Shown here: positions 18,572 to 27,749 of the stretch, one piece after another
Layout: each line of letters starts with the position of its first letter
How positions within the stretch are numbered: the stretch's first letter is position 1
NCBI GenBank assembly: GCA_024640255.1
Contig: JAHEFI010000001.1
Coordinates: 186,001-250,000, forward strand
DNA length: 64,000 nt
Direction: 5' to 3'
Origin: Bacteroidota bacterium
Lineage (GTDB): Bacteria > Bacteroidota > Bacteroidia > Chitinophagales > Chitinophagaceae
Translations under genes and position numbers: made by a program
The notes under the pieces: generated by a model
What the model was told of the DNA's origin: nothing
What the model saw: the letters and a program-made list of their open reading frames with translations, nothing else
Databases searched by the model: none

Positions 18572-19807
18572 ATGAATAAGATAAAGTCTTCCCATGTCCC
18601 ATTTATTTTAATTACATGTCTTTTCTTTTTATGGGGTTTTGCTCATAACCTAGATCCTATATTAATTCCACATTTAAAGAAGTCTTTCACTTTAACAACT
18701 ACACAGTCTACCTTAGTGGACTCTTCTGTATTTGTGGCTTATTTTATTATGGCTATGCCTGCTGGTTTTATAATGAAGAAATGGGGATACAAAATGGGTA
18801 TCATTACTGGCTTATTGTTGTTTGCATTGGGCTCATTCTTATTCGTGCCTGCAGCCAATCATCAATCTTATAATTATTTTTTAATAGCCTTATTTATTAT
18901 TGCTTGCGGTTTAACCATATTAGAAACTGCTGCTAATCCATATGCCTCTAGATTAGGCGATCCAGCAACCGCTACTCAGAGATTGAACCTTGTACAATCT
19001 TTTAATGGCTTAGCAGTTGCACTAGCTCCTGCGATTGGCGCTAGATTGATATTAACCAAGGGCTATACAGATCTTGAATTGTCCTCAATGACTGAATCCG
19101 CTAAAAAAGCTGCCCTAGCTATGGAAGCGTATACTGTTAAAACACCCTATACTATTTTAGGTATTGTTTTATTATGCATTGCTGCAATTTTTTATTTCAT
19201 TCAATTGCCAGATATTCGAGAGTCTTCCAATCATAAAGCTACTATCAAAGAGACTTTCAAGCATAGTCATTTAAAATGGGCAGTGATTGCACAATTCTTT
19301 TATGTAGGAGCACAGGTATGTGTATTAAGTTTATTCATTTTATATGTAACACAATCGGCTAATATTTCTGAAATTCAAGCAGCAGATTATTTAAGTATTG
19401 GAGGCTTAGCCTTTTTAATAGGTAGATTTTTAGGTACAGCTATTATGCGTTTTATTGAGCCTAGAAAATTGTTGACTATTTATGCGCTTATCTGTGTTGC
19501 TTTATCTGTAGTGGCTATTATTGGTAAAGGCGCAATTACTATTTATACAGTAATTGCAATTTGTTTTTTCATGTCAATCATGTTCCCCACTATTTTTTCT
19601 TTAGGTATTGACTCATTAGGAAAAGATACAGAAATGGCAAGCTCTTTAATAGTAATGTCTATTGTGGGCGGCGCAGTATTGCCAAGATTTTTTGGATTGA
19701 TTAGCGATAGTACTGGCAATATACAAAACGGCTATATAGTGCCACTCATTGCATTTGCTGTAGTCGCTTATTTTGGATGGAAGGGTAGTGAAGTAAAAGC
19801 GAAATAG
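18572..19807 (+). CDS. FucP-like sugar MFS transporter
   Basis: The ATG at 18572 gives 411 residues beginning shortly before the family's first span; an ATG at 18539 would add 11 residues unlike relatives. The opening PFILITCLFFLWGFAHNLDP is characteristic of the FucP/GluP group (fucose, glucose/galactose proton symporters), with 12 predicted spans and the conserved ETAANPYASRLG in the first half. It probably imports a monosaccharide by proton symport. Its stop codon directly abuts the stop of the convergent M20 peptidase gene. Confidence 0.9.
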   Translation: MNKIKSSHVPFILITCLFFLWGFAHNLDPILIPHLKKSFTLTTTQSTLVDSSVFVAYFIMAMPAGFIMKKWGYKMGIITGLLLFALGSFLFVPAANHQSYNYFLIALFIIACGLTILETAANPYASRLGDPATATQRLNLVQSFNGLAVALAPAIGARLILTKGYTDLELSSMTESAKKAALAMEAYTVKTPYTILGIVLLCIAAIFYFIQLPDIRESSNHKATIKETFKHSHLKWAVIAQFFYVGAQVCVLSLFILYVTQSANISEIQAADYLSIGGLAFLIGRFLGTAIMRFIEPRKLLTIYALICVALSVVAIIGKGAITIYTVIAICFFMSIMFPTIFSLGIDSLGKDTEMASSLIVMSIVGGAVLPRFFGLISDSTGNIQNGYIVPLIAFAVVAYFGWKGSEVKAK

Positions 19808-21250
19808 CTATTTAGATCCTTTAATTAAAAATGTGTAATAGTTAAAACATTTTTCATAATCAGATATAAGCATTCTTTCATCTATACCATGATACCCTTT
19901 AGCATCTGTTAGAGGAGTGAAATTAATAACTCCATCACTTAGTGTTCTATAATTTCTAGAATCTGTTGCTCCCACCATTAACATAGGCGCCACTAACACG
20001 TCTTTTACCACAGCATGTATGGCAGATTCCACTCTTTTGAAAGCAGCGCTATTAATTTCAGTTGTTGTGGATGGCATGGTTTCATAATTTGGATAGATGC
20101 TAATTTTTACATTAGTGTCATTCACTATTTTTTCTACATATGCTTTTACTGAATTAGGCGTTTCACCTGGTAAAATTCTTGAATTCACCATTGCCGTAGC
20201 AAAAGTGGGTATTACATTATCTCTAACGCCACTATTCACTACAGTAGGTACTAAAGTGGTTCTCACTAATGCATTGCTGGATCTATTTTGAGTCATATTA
20301 TGAAGTACCCATTTTTCAAATAACCATAAATTAGACAATTGCATTTTTTCAAAAAAATTGGTATTGTAACTACTAATTCTTTCCAAGTAAGCCTTAATAG
20401 GTGGGGTGATTCTAGTAGGTATTTGATTTTCTTCAATAGTATGTAATGCTTTACTTAATATGCCAATAGAGGAAGACTTTTCAGGAATAGATGAATGACC
20501 ACCAGCTCTTTGAACAGATAATACCAATGTTACATACCCTTTTTCGCCTACTCCAACAGATGCGATAGGTTGTCTAATATTTTTATTGTCTTCAGTAGAA
20601 ATTTCGCCTCCTTCATCTACCACCATATCAAACCTTTGCTTTTTAGATTCAAAGTATTTAACCATTGCTGCTGCACCTCTACCATTAGATTCTTCATCAG
20701 CACCAAAGCATAAATAAATTGTTTGACTTGGTATAAAGCCTGCTTTTAATTGCGCTTCAGTAGCTTCTAACAAGCTTATCATACTTGATTTATCATCTAA
20801 TACCCCTCTTCCCCATATATAATTATCTTTTACTTCTCCCCCATAAGGTTTTGCATGCCATAATTTAATTGCAGATGATTCTACTGGAACAACATCGTAG
20901 TGAGCCATTAAAACCATGGGTAACTTAGTAGTATCAGTACCTTGCCATTTATAGATATAATTAAAACTATCAATTACTGTTCTTGAAAGTTGTTGATGAA
21001 CTAAAGGATAATTTTTCTCAATCAATTTTCTATAAGAATAAAAAACAGCAGAATCGTATTCGAAAGCATCATTGGGTGTTTCGGTTGCAATTTGAATGGC
21101 TTCCGTCATATGTTTGATAGCATCTGTTGGCAGTGCAGTTAAACTTACATTTTGATTTTCCAATACTGGCTTATTCAATATTGTTTTAGTAATGACTACT
21201 AATAATAAAGAACCGATGATCAATCCTGCTATCTTAGTTATTCTATTCAT
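19808..21250 (-). CDS. M20-family metallopeptidase (carboxypeptidase PM20D1-like)
   Basis: I start at the ATG at 21250; ten extra upstream codons are open but do not look coding. The 480-residue protein begins with a single membrane or signal segment. Metal-binding motifs are clear: His and Asp in MAHYDVVPV, Asp in GRGVLDDKSS, the Glu pair in GADEESNGRG, and a C-terminal His in GYHGIDERM. The lid or dimerisation domain lies between. Family members hydrolyse peptides or N-acyl amino acids using two zinc ions. The length and N-terminal anchor resemble carboxypeptidase S/PM20D1 rather than cytoplasmic ArgE. Confidence 0.9.
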   Translation of the reverse strand: MNRITKIAGLIIGSLLLVVITKTILNKPVLENQNVSLTALPTDAIKHMTEAIQIATETPNDAFEYDSAVFYSYRKLIEKNYPLVHQQLSRTVIDSFNYIYKWQGTDTTKLPMVLMAHYDVVPVESSAIKLWHAKPYGGEVKDNYIWGRGVLDDKSSMISLLEATEAQLKAGFIPSQTIYLCFGADEESNGRGAAAMVKYFESKKQRFDMVVDEGGEISTEDNKNIRQPIASVGVGEKGYVTLVLSVQRAGGHSSIPEKSSSIGILSKALHTIEENQIPTRITPPIKAYLERISSYNTNFFEKMQLSNLWLFEKWVLHNMTQNRSSNALVRTTLVPTVVNSGVRDNVIPTFATAMVNSRILPGETPNSVKAYVEKIVNDTNVKISIYPNYETMPSTTTEINSAAFKRVESAIHAVVKDVLVAPMLMVGATDSRNYRTLSDGVINFTPLTDAKGYHGIDERMLISDYEKCFNYYTFLIKGSK

Positions 21251-21298
21251 GATGCTATTTTGTATACATGTAAGATACAAAAATTAGCTTGAATAAAT

Positions 21299-21324
21299 AA
21301 GGGCCTCTCAAATGAGAAGCCCTT
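21299..21324 (-). terminator. Probable terminator of the sigma-factor operon
   Basis: Arms AAGGGC-C-TCTC and GAGA-A-GCCCTT pair with one mismatch around loop AAAT. On the minus strand it is followed by a T-rich but interrupted tract. It lies 29 bp after the last gene of the operon. Confidence 0.6.
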
Positions 21325-21352
21325 ACACAATTAAAACAATTACCGAACACTA

Positions 21353-21796
21353 TTAAGATCTGAAACCTCTTCTTCGCATCATTTCGCCTCTGATGGCTTT
21401 AAAAAAGTCTCTTTCAATTTTTAAAGCTTGATTTACTCTTTCATCAGATTTTAATATAGGCTTTAAATCATTTTTTAATTTCTTCTTAATGGCTAAAACA
21501 TTTTCTTCAAATTGAATTTCGTCAGCCATTCTTGATTTAACTAATTCATCAATATTTTTCTTTGCTTCATTATACACTGGCCAAAATTGTTCTGCTTCAG
21601 TTTTAGTAAGATTTAATTTTTCGGTAAAAAATTGCACTTTAAACATTTCAATTTTTTCTCTTCTTTTCTCATCTAATGGAGGCTGGTCCATTGGTCTACC
21701 TCTATCTATCATAGGAGGTCTTCCTAAATGTCTTTGTTGAGAGAATGTACTCAAACTAATAAGAATTGTAAGTACAATAAATGTTATTTTTTTCAT
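21353..21796 (-). CDS. Small exported Spy/CpxP-like protein of the sigma operon
   Basis: The 147-residue product has a signal peptide ending at STFSQ, a short Pro/Arg-rich linker, then a helical domain rich in Lys and Glu. It contains LTKTEAEQFWPVYNEAKK, the pattern of LTxxQ-type periplasmic Spy/CpxP relatives that often accompany envelope-stress sigma factors in Bacteroidota. It lies 18 bp after the anti-sigma-like gene. A chaperone or stress-sensing role is inferred from family and context only. Confidence 0.7.
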   Translation of the reverse strand: MKKITFIVLTILISLSTFSQQRHLGRPPMIDRGRPMDQPPLDEKRREKIEMFKVQFFTEKLNLTKTEAEQFWPVYNEAKKNIDELVKSRMADEIQFEENVLAIKKKLKNDLKPILKSDERVNQALKIERDFFKAIRGEMMRRRGFRS

Positions 21797-21814
21797 AGAA
21801 TATTTTTTTAAGAT

Positions 21815-22243
21815 TTAATCAATACTATCTTTTGACTTGTTATCTGAATCAAGGTTTAATCCCAATTTGTTAATTTCTGTTTGTATTTCAGCATCTGCTA
21901 TCCATTCGTTATTACTAACATAAGCATCTAATTCAGCAGTGGGTATTTCATGAATTGCAACAGCATCATTAGCGCTATTATTATACTTATTTACAAAAAA
22001 ATAGGAACCTACTAATAATATCATTATTGCAGCAGCAATAGAAAGTTTATTGAATGTCAATATCAAAGAAGGTTTCTTTTTTGTATGAATTTTGGCTACT
22101 AATTTTTCAGGGAATGAATTAAAATAGTCAACTGGAACAGCTACAATTTGTTCTTCATATTGATTCATAGTTTCCTTATTAAACAAAGCAGCTACTTCGT
22201 TCTTTTCATCTGCTAATAAGTTAATATCGATCTCTTCTTTCAT
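21815..22243 (-). CDS. Putative membrane anti-sigma factor or sigma-operon partner
   Basis: The 142-residue protein has a cytoplasmic N-terminal half, one membrane span (about 68-84) and a short outer tail. The segment VPVDYFNSFPEKLVAKI (37-53) is the VPxxYFxxFP motif seen in small proteins encoded right after ECF sigma factors in Bacteroidota. It follows the sigma gene by 34 bp, so it probably holds the sigma factor at the membrane. A zinc-binding anti-sigma domain is not visible, so this role is inferred from position. Confidence 0.65.
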   Translation of the reverse strand: MKEEIDINLLADEKNEVAALFNKETMNQYEEQIVAVPVDYFNSFPEKLVAKIHTKKKPSLILTFNKLSIAAAIMILLVGSYFFVNKYNNSANDAVAIHEIPTAELDAYVSNNEWIADAEIQTEINKLGLNLDSDNKSKDSID

Positions 22244-22277
22244 GGTTATTTATTTGACAATGTCTGATGAGTTTGGT

Positions 22278-22838
22278 TTAATTTTCTTGTATAAATTCCT
22301 GCATTTTTTTTAATGCTTGGTGAAAATTGGCCTTGGCACCGCCTACGGTTGTTTCTGTAATGGCAGCAATTTTTTCATAAGGCAGTTCTTCAAAATACCT
22401 TAACATAAATACAAATCTTTGTTTTTCAGGCAATTGCATAATTGCTTGGTCTAATTTGATCTGAATTTGACTGCTTTTTGGTGCATTTGAGCTGGCAACT
22501 TCCTGATTGGAGTCCTCTGAATCATCCATTGAGTGAACAATGGCTAATTTCTTTCTTTTTTGAAGAAAATTGATGGTCTCATTATAGCCAATACGAAAAA
22601 GCCAGGTACTAAATTCACTCTCCATTTTAAAACTATCTAATTTCTCCCAAACCTTCATCCAAACTATTTGAGCAATATCATCTGCGTCTGCGTGCTCTAT
22701 AACCATTCTTTTAATTTGGTAATAGAGTTTTTGCTGATGTCTTTTTACCAACTCGGTAAATTGAAGTTCTTTTTGAACCCCAGCTTGAAAAGACTGTATG
22801 ATAATTTGATCAGATTGCATTAATACTAAGTTAGACAT
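22278..22838 (-). CDS. ECF-type RNA polymerase sigma factor
   Basis: The 186-residue protein has the two ECF domains. Region 2 contains DADDIAQIVWMKVWEKLDSF and STWLFRIGYNETINFLQKRKK; region 4 contains LPEKQRFVFMLRYFEELPYE and a helix-turn-helix with TTVGGAKANFHQALKKM. It is the first gene of a three-gene operon with a membrane partner and a Spy-like exported protein, an envelope-stress arrangement. It is divergent from an M28 peptidase gene with only 50 bp between them. Confidence 0.95.
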   Translation of the reverse strand: MSNLVLMQSDQIIIQSFQAGVQKELQFTELVKRHQQKLYYQIKRMVIEHADADDIAQIVWMKVWEKLDSFKMESEFSTWLFRIGYNETINFLQKRKKLAIVHSMDDSEDSNQEVASSNAPKSSQIQIKLDQAIMQLPEKQRFVFMLRYFEELPYEKIAAITETTVGGAKANFHQALKKMQEFIQEN

Positions 22839-22888
22839 TATGTTGCTTAAAAGGTTTAATCCTTATCTTTAATACTCAAACAATAGAT

Positions 22889-23884
22889 ATGAAAAAATTG
22901 ATTTTTGTTGGGTTCACCCTAATGATGTTTTCTAAACTTTCTGCACAGAAAATAAATAAATTAATAAAAGCTAAAGAAACAGCTAGAATAGAAAAGGCAT
23001 TGTCTTCTGATGATATGGAAGGAAGAAGAGCATTCACTCCAAGCATAGATAAAGCAGCAGCCTTTATTGCCAATGAATTTGCTAGTATAGGTTTGCCTAG
23101 TTTAAATGGAGATGGAAATTATTTACAATCATTTAAAATTGCAAGACCTGCAAGATGGCCTAAAGATTTTGGTCCACAAGGTGATTCATTAAACTTATCC
23201 AATGTGGTAGCAATATTACCTGGAAAATCTAAACCTAATGAGTATGTAATTTTTTCTGGTCATTATGATCATTTAGGTTTTAATGGTAAAAGAGCAGTTA
23301 ATGGAGATTCCCTTTTTAATGGAGCAAATGATGATGCAGCGGGAACTACTGCAATGATTATGTTGGCTAAATATTTTAAGGCATTGGGAAATAATGAAAG
23401 AACTATTTTATTTGCAGCATTTACAGCTGAAGAAATGGGTGGATTTGGGGCAAGTTATTTCTCAAAGCAATTAAAACCAGAACAAGTAGTTGCTATGTTT
23501 AATATTGAAATGATTGGAACCGAAAGCAAGTGGGGAAGAAATAGTGCATACATTACCGGTTTTGACAAATCTAATATGGGAGAAATCTTACAAAAAAACT
23601 TGAAGGGTTCTGATTTTCAATTTTATCCAGATCCATACACCGATCAAAATTTATTTTATAGATCAGATAACGCAACTCTTGCTAGATTAGGTGTCCCAGC
23701 ACATACTATTTCAACTTCTAAGATGGATAGCGAACCTAATTACCATAAACCAAGTGATCAATTTGAAACATTGGATATGGACAATATGAATGAAATTATT
23801 AAAGCCATTGCGATTAGTTCTAAAACTATTGTTTCTGGCCAAGACACTCCTTCTAGAGTAGACACTACACAGTTGAAAAAATAA
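22889..23884 (+). CDS. Secreted M28-family zinc aminopeptidase-like protein
   Basis: The 331-residue protein has a signal peptide ending near KLSAQK. The two-zinc site is visible: His and Asp in GHYDHLGF, Asp in GANDDAAGT, the Glu pair in TAEEMGG, Glu in FNIEMIG and a late His in VPAHTIS. M28 enzymes remove N-terminal residues from peptides. It shares a short divergent region with the ECF sigma operon, so it may be a target of that sigma factor, although no promoter match can be shown. Confidence 0.9.
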   Translation: MKKLIFVGFTLMMFSKLSAQKINKLIKAKETARIEKALSSDDMEGRRAFTPSIDKAAAFIANEFASIGLPSLNGDGNYLQSFKIARPARWPKDFGPQGDSLNLSNVVAILPGKSKPNEYVIFSGHYDHLGFNGKRAVNGDSLFNGANDDAAGTTAMIMLAKYFKALGNNERTILFAAFTAEEMGGFGASYFSKQLKPEQVVAMFNIEMIGTESKWGRNSAYITGFDKSNMGEILQKNLKGSDFQFYPDPYTDQNLFYRSDNATLARLGVPAHTISTSKMDSEPNYHKPSDQFETLDMDNMNEIIKAIAISSKTIVSGQDTPSRVDTTQLKK

Positions 23885-23954
23885 ATGAGTCCCCCTTGGG
23901 AGACTCATTGTCCAGATATATAGCTTTAAAAAAGAGTCTTAAAGACTCTTTTTT
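23884..23954. terminator. Two tandem hairpins between convergent genes; second is a bidirectional terminator
   Basis: The first hairpin pairs AATGAGTC (23884-23891) with GACTCATT (23902-23909) and has an inner CCC/GGG, but no T tract. The second pairs an 11-base arm at 23928-23938 with 23944-23954 around TTAAA, with A6 on one side and T7 on the other, so it can terminate both strands. Both hairpins use the same GAGTC/GACTC arms and could in principle pair across each other. Confidence 0.85.
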
Positions 23955-24322
23955 TATTTTCCTTTTGCTTCTTGTAGTTTGTGAAAACTGATATAAGAAG
24001 TTAATAATAGTCCAAAAAATACAGCAGCCATAATGGTATTGCCCATTGGATCGCCTACTGATATATGTGCATTGATGGCTGTTAAATACATAATGCCAAA
24101 ACCTACATAGGCCCATTCTTTAAATCTTGCAGGAACTGCTGGCACAATCAATAATACCAGTCCCACTAATTGGCCAATACTTACTTCCAATCCAAGCCAT
24201 CTTGGAATTCCTAAATGTTGTGTTCCCTCTTTAGCCATTTCTGAATTCATAAAAATAGCAGTAGATGCAAAAAGGCAAATAATACTTGTAGTAACCCAAT
24301 AAGTTATTTTTGTTGTCTTCAT
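23954..24322 (-). CDS. DoxX-like small membrane protein
   Basis: The 122-residue protein has four predicted membrane spans. It begins with a hydrophobic helix, has a loop LGIPRWLGLEVSIGQLVG, then VPARFKEWAYVGFGIMYLTA, matching the DoxX-like (four-helix) family frequent in Bacteroidota. The function is not established; DoxX relatives are linked to quinone or redox processes in other bacteria. It is a single gene convergent with the M28 peptidase gene and sharing its terminator. Confidence 0.75.
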   Translation of the reverse strand: MKTTKITYWVTTSIICLFASTAIFMNSEMAKEGTQHLGIPRWLGLEVSIGQLVGLVLLIVPAVPARFKEWAYVGFGIMYLTAINAHISVGDPMGNTIMAAVFFGLLLTSYISFHKLQEAKGK

Positions 24323-24387
24323 TTTTTAAAAATTGGTTTATTAATGAATATCAATTTACATTTACTTATTGAAATAAAAAAATTAGT

Positions 24388-24837
24388 ATGAAATATTTTA
24401 TTGCTTTTACTTTGGCTTTTTGCTTTACTACAAATATAAATGCGCAAGACAAGATCAATAAGGATAGTCTTGAAGTAGCTGCTGTTATTCATCAAATGTT
24501 TACAGCAATGAAAACAAGCGACACGAATATGTTAAGACCCTGTTTTAGTTCAAATGCTATATTTCAAACTATTGTCAATAAAAATGGAAATACTGAAATT
24601 AAAAACGAATTGGTGCAAGATTTTATTAATAGTATAGGAAAACAAACTGCTGGGGCATTGGATGAAAGAATTACTATCGGCTCTTTATTAATCGACGCGA
24701 ATTTAGCTAGTGTTTGGACGCCCTATCAGTTTTATTATAAAGGGCAGTACTCCCATCAAGGAGTGAATTCATTTCAACTAGTAAAATTGTTAGATGGTTG
24801 GAAAATTCAATACTTAATAGACACAAGAAGAAAATAA
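24388..24837 (+). CDS. Exported NTF2-like/SnoaL-fold protein
   Basis: The 149-residue protein has a signal peptide ending near NINAQ and then one NTF2-like cone fold. An opening helix carries VAAVIHQMFTAMKTSDTNML, and strands end in VNSFQLVKLLDGWKIQYLI, the typical closing of this fold. Exported single-domain members often bind small ligands or are called lumazine-binding-like. No catalytic residues can be assigned. The convergent asparaginase-like gene ends 7 bp beyond its stop. Confidence 0.75.
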   Translation: MKYFIAFTLAFCFTTNINAQDKINKDSLEVAAVIHQMFTAMKTSDTNMLRPCFSSNAIFQTIVNKNGNTEIKNELVQDFINSIGKQTAGALDERITIGSLLIDANLASVWTPYQFYYKGQYSHQGVNSFQLVKLLDGWKIQYLIDTRRK

Positions 24838-24844
24838 ATAGTAT

Positions 24845-25336
24845 TTATTTATTTTCAAATTTTCCTTCGCTGGTATTTTTTTTCACTTTTCCTGCTTCGA
24901 AATATTGGCCATTCATAGCTATATAAACGCCCTTGTCTAACACTTGAACAAAGGCTAAGGCGCTTCCTAAATTGAACAAACCATCAGAGCTACCAAATTT
25001 ATAAGGCACCATAGCTCCAGTTAATACAATGGTTTTTCCAGGACAAGCAGATAATAAGTACTCTGCTGTGATAGTCATGGTATCTGTTCCATGAGTAATC
25101 ACAATTTTATCTTCAGAAGCTTGATTACATGCATTCGCTATGGCTGCCCTATCTAATTCAGTAAATTCTAAACTGTCTTTCATCATTAAGGTAGTAACGG
25201 ACAAATCAAGATTAGACCTACCCAAATCAAGCATTTCTTGTAAATGGGTTTCTTTAAAATACAATGAACCATTTAGTTCATTGTATTCCTTGTCAAATGT
25301 CCCGCCCGTTACTAATACCTTAATACTATGTTGCAT
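24845..25336 (-). CDS. Half-length (N-terminal domain only) asparaginase
   Basis: At 163 residues this is about half the usual 320-350. It covers only the catalytic N-terminal domain: TGGTFD (10-15, nucleophile-region Thr), THGTDTM (81-87, second Thr and Asp) and Lys-101 before TIVLTGAM, matching the Thr-Thr-Asp-Lys set of L-asparaginases. The frame ends in a clean Lys-rich tail, and I see no remains of the second domain downstream, so this looks like a real short form and not a recent truncation. In full-length enzymes the second domain completes the substrate pocket from a neighbouring subunit, so activity is uncertain. It follows an esterase gene by 5 bp. Confidence 0.8.
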   Translation of the reverse strand: MQHSIKVLVTGGTFDKEYNELNGSLYFKETHLQEMLDLGRSNLDLSVTTLMMKDSLEFTELDRAAIANACNQASEDKIVITHGTDTMTITAEYLLSACPGKTIVLTGAMVPYKFGSSDGLFNLGSALAFVQVLDKGVYIAMNGQYFEAGKVKKNTSEGKFENK

Positions 25337-25341
25337 GTATT

Positions 25342-26217
25342 TTATTTTTGATGAAAGCTGTCTCCAATAAAAGATAAAGCATCAATGATGCCGGTTCTCC
25401 AATAAGTCCAATTGTGAGCACCATCTCTCATTCTAAATTCATGCGGCACATTTTTCTTTACCAACTCAATATGCAATAATGCATTGCCAACAGTTAAAAA
25501 ATCATCATCTCCGCAATCTATCCAATAACGAACCTTAGAAAGTTCTTCTTTAGATTTATTTTGAATATAATTAAACGGACTATTTTCTAAATAGTTTGGT
25601 GTCAATCTATCTTTTCCTACTAGATTATCGCCCATAGACTTTCCAAATAAGGTATTATACATTCCCTTGTCTAAGTTCATAATATCGTTATCTGACCAAA
25701 CTGCAGCACTTAATGGAGCAGCAGCCACAAACAAATCTGGATGTTTTAATGATAATATTAATGAACCATAGCCTCCCATACTCAAACCTGCAATAGCTCT
25801 GAATCTTCTTTCTGATTTAACTTTAAAATTTTTTTCGATATAGGGTATTAACTCTTTAACAAAGAAGTCTTCATATTTAGTTTTACCATCTCCAGAATTA
25901 ATATAAAAACTTTGAAAACCATCAGGAGTTACAATAATCATTGGAGGAATTTTACCAGATGCAATAGCTTCGTCAGCTAATCTATTCACTTCTCCAAATT
26001 GAATCCAACCGTCATCTGCATCTCCATATCCATGTAATAAGTAGGTAACAGGATAAGCCCTTTCGCTAGAATTATAATCTGATGGTAAATAGATAGAAAA
26101 GTGAACATCTTTATTTAAGATCTGACTCTTAATGATTTGTTTTTCTTTTACAATACCTTGAGCAAAGCTAATGATAGCAATAAAAATGCTTGTAATAAAA
26201 AGGGCTAATTTTTTCAT
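25342..26217 (-). CDS. Secreted esterase (esterase D / feruloyl esterase-like)
   Basis: This 291-residue protein has a signal peptide ending at ISFAQ. It is an alpha/beta hydrolase: YLLHGYGDADDGW near 59-71 forms the oxyanion region, Ser-146 lies in GLSMGGYGS, and His-268 in DGAHNWTYW. The closest named relatives are feruloyl and acetylxylan esterase modules (XynZ-like) and S-formylglutathione hydrolase. The export signal favours removal of acyl groups from plant polysaccharides. It lies 53 bp after the S41 peptidase gene and 5 bp before the short asparaginase. Confidence 0.85.
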   Translation of the reverse strand: MKKLALFITSIFIAIISFAQGIVKEKQIIKSQILNKDVHFSIYLPSDYNSSERAYPVTYLLHGYGDADDGWIQFGEVNRLADEAIASGKIPPMIIVTPDGFQSFYINSGDGKTKYEDFFVKELIPYIEKNFKVKSERRFRAIAGLSMGGYGSLILSLKHPDLFVAAAPLSAAVWSDNDIMNLDKGMYNTLFGKSMGDNLVGKDRLTPNYLENSPFNYIQNKSKEELSKVRYWIDCGDDDFLTVGNALLHIELVKKNVPHEFRMRDGAHNWTYWRTGIIDALSFIGDSFHQK

Positions 26218-26223
26218 AAATGC

Positions 26224-26257
26224 AACTTGAGTTGATTAATTAATAACAACTCAAGTT
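26224..26257. repeat. Perfect 11-bp inverted repeat between S41 and esterase genes
   Basis: AACTTGAGTTG (26224-26234) pairs perfectly with CAACTCAAGTT (26247-26257) around a 12-base A/T loop. No T tract follows on either strand. It may stabilise the 3' end of the upstream mRNA or serve as a protein site for the esterase gene. Confidence 0.5.
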
Positions 26258-26269
26258 ACTAAATGAAAT

Positions 26270-27700
26270 TTAATTCTTGTGCTCTATCCACATATCTTTT
26301 CTGTCCAAAATTCTGCTATCACCCAATGGTAGATTATTTACCTGATTTTGATGAATAGTAGGTGACCATTCCAATGCATTTGCTTTGAATGCTACTGGAC
26401 TAATAATACTTAAGGCTTTTCCTAGATAGGTTTCATTTGGATCACCAAAGGGTTTAAAAGGAATTACATTGTCTTTAACCACATAGTCGGGTGTGAAGCC
26501 ATTCACTGTACCATAATTAGACTCATCTTTTGAGTTAACTGTTTTAAAAGTGATGGGTTGTAAACCAAAACTCCATCTGGATTTACTATCTGTTATGGTG
26601 AATGAACCTACATTTTTTCCATAAGTATGCTCACCTATTAAAATAACTTCCATGAAAGGCTTAAGATTATTAATCACCAATTCACTTGCTGATGCAGTTC
26701 CAGGAGAGGTTAAAATAAAGACTCTATTTAATTTCCCCAAATTAGCAGACTCTGCTTTAAAGTTGGTAATAAAATATTGATCAGGATTGGTTTCTTTTTT
26801 TAACACTGCAGTATAAGCATTATTATATACTTTTTTATTCATCACTGCACCAACTTTACTAGGAAGATCTTTTACAATTAAACTGGTTAGCAAATCAGAA
26901 GAAGTTACATAACCTCCTCCATTAAACCTTAAGTCTAATACCAATTCATCAATACCCGTATTTTTATAATTTTTGAATCTTGTAAATATGGATCTTAAGC
27001 TATCATCAAAGCTTGTTAAGAATTGGATATAAGTAAGGTAGCCCACTTTTTTACCTGACCATTCAATTACGGTGTCTTTTAAAATAGGATTTGTTTGCAA
27101 AGTGGTTTTAGTGATATTAATTGTTTTACCAGTTCCGGTAAAAACACTATTCGAAAAATTAGCTAATTCAATACCTAGTGTTTGGTTTTGTAAAATGCTT
27201 TGATAATTAGATAATGTAATTTGTTTACCATCTACTTTATAAATGAAGTCTCCTCTTTTTAATCCTGCTGCTTCTGCTGCACTACCTTTTAACACATAAG
27301 AAATAGAGAAGACCACATTGGTTTGGGTATTGTCTGCGTAAAAAGCGCTGTACTTGATACCTAAAACAGTATTGATTCCGTTTAATTGATTGGTTAAATT
27401 AGTAGCACTTGTATCCATCCAAGAAAAACGGTCAATGGTATCGTATCCATATAATAAAGTATAGAAATAGTCGATTGGCTTACTCTTAATTGTAGTACTA
27501 GCTATTGATGGCATTTGATCTGCCCACAAATAGTAATCCTTCATAGCACCATAAATAAAGGTGTTAGCAGCCGAATCTGAGGTAGTGCTAGCAGTACTAG
27601 TTGTGAAACTAGGGGTATTGGTACTATCCACGGTTTTTTTACAAGCCGCGAATACAATCATTAATATACCTATATATAAGCACTTTTTCATAGTTTTCAT
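26270..27700 (-). CDS. S41-family (C-terminal-processing) peptidase, lipoprotein
   Basis: The 476-residue protein begins with a lipoprotein signal ending at VFAAC (Cys-20), then a Ser/Thr-rich linker. A PDZ-like segment lies at about 115-200 (SAAEAAGLKRGDFIYKVDGK). The protease core has DLRFNGGG (256-263) and GTASASE (334-340), in which Ser-337 matches the nucleophile of this family. S41 enzymes cut exported proteins at exposed C-termini. The first ATG is at 27700, and one at 27691 is equally possible. Confidence 0.88.
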   Translation of the reverse strand: MKTMKKCLYIGILMIVFAACKKTVDSTNTPSFTTSTASTTSDSAANTFIYGAMKDYYLWADQMPSIASTTIKSKPIDYFYTLLYGYDTIDRFSWMDTSATNLTNQLNGINTVLGIKYSAFYADNTQTNVVFSISYVLKGSAAEAAGLKRGDFIYKVDGKQITLSNYQSILQNQTLGIELANFSNSVFTGTGKTINITKTTLQTNPILKDTVIEWSGKKVGYLTYIQFLTSFDDSLRSIFTRFKNYKNTGIDELVLDLRFNGGGYVTSSDLLTSLIVKDLPSKVGAVMNKKVYNNAYTAVLKKETNPDQYFITNFKAESANLGKLNRVFILTSPGTASASELVINNLKPFMEVILIGEHTYGKNVGSFTITDSKSRWSFGLQPITFKTVNSKDESNYGTVNGFTPDYVVKDNVIPFKPFGDPNETYLGKALSIISPVAFKANALEWSPTIHQNQVNNLPLGDSRILDRKDMWIEHKN

Positions 27701-27749
27701 TTGTGTAGTAAAATTAAAGATTTTTCAATTCTTTTAGTAAATTTATAAT

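Noticed and set aside
26224-26257. Inverted repeat as an intrinsic terminator
   Set aside because: No T tract follows on either strand, so it is listed only as an inverted repeat.
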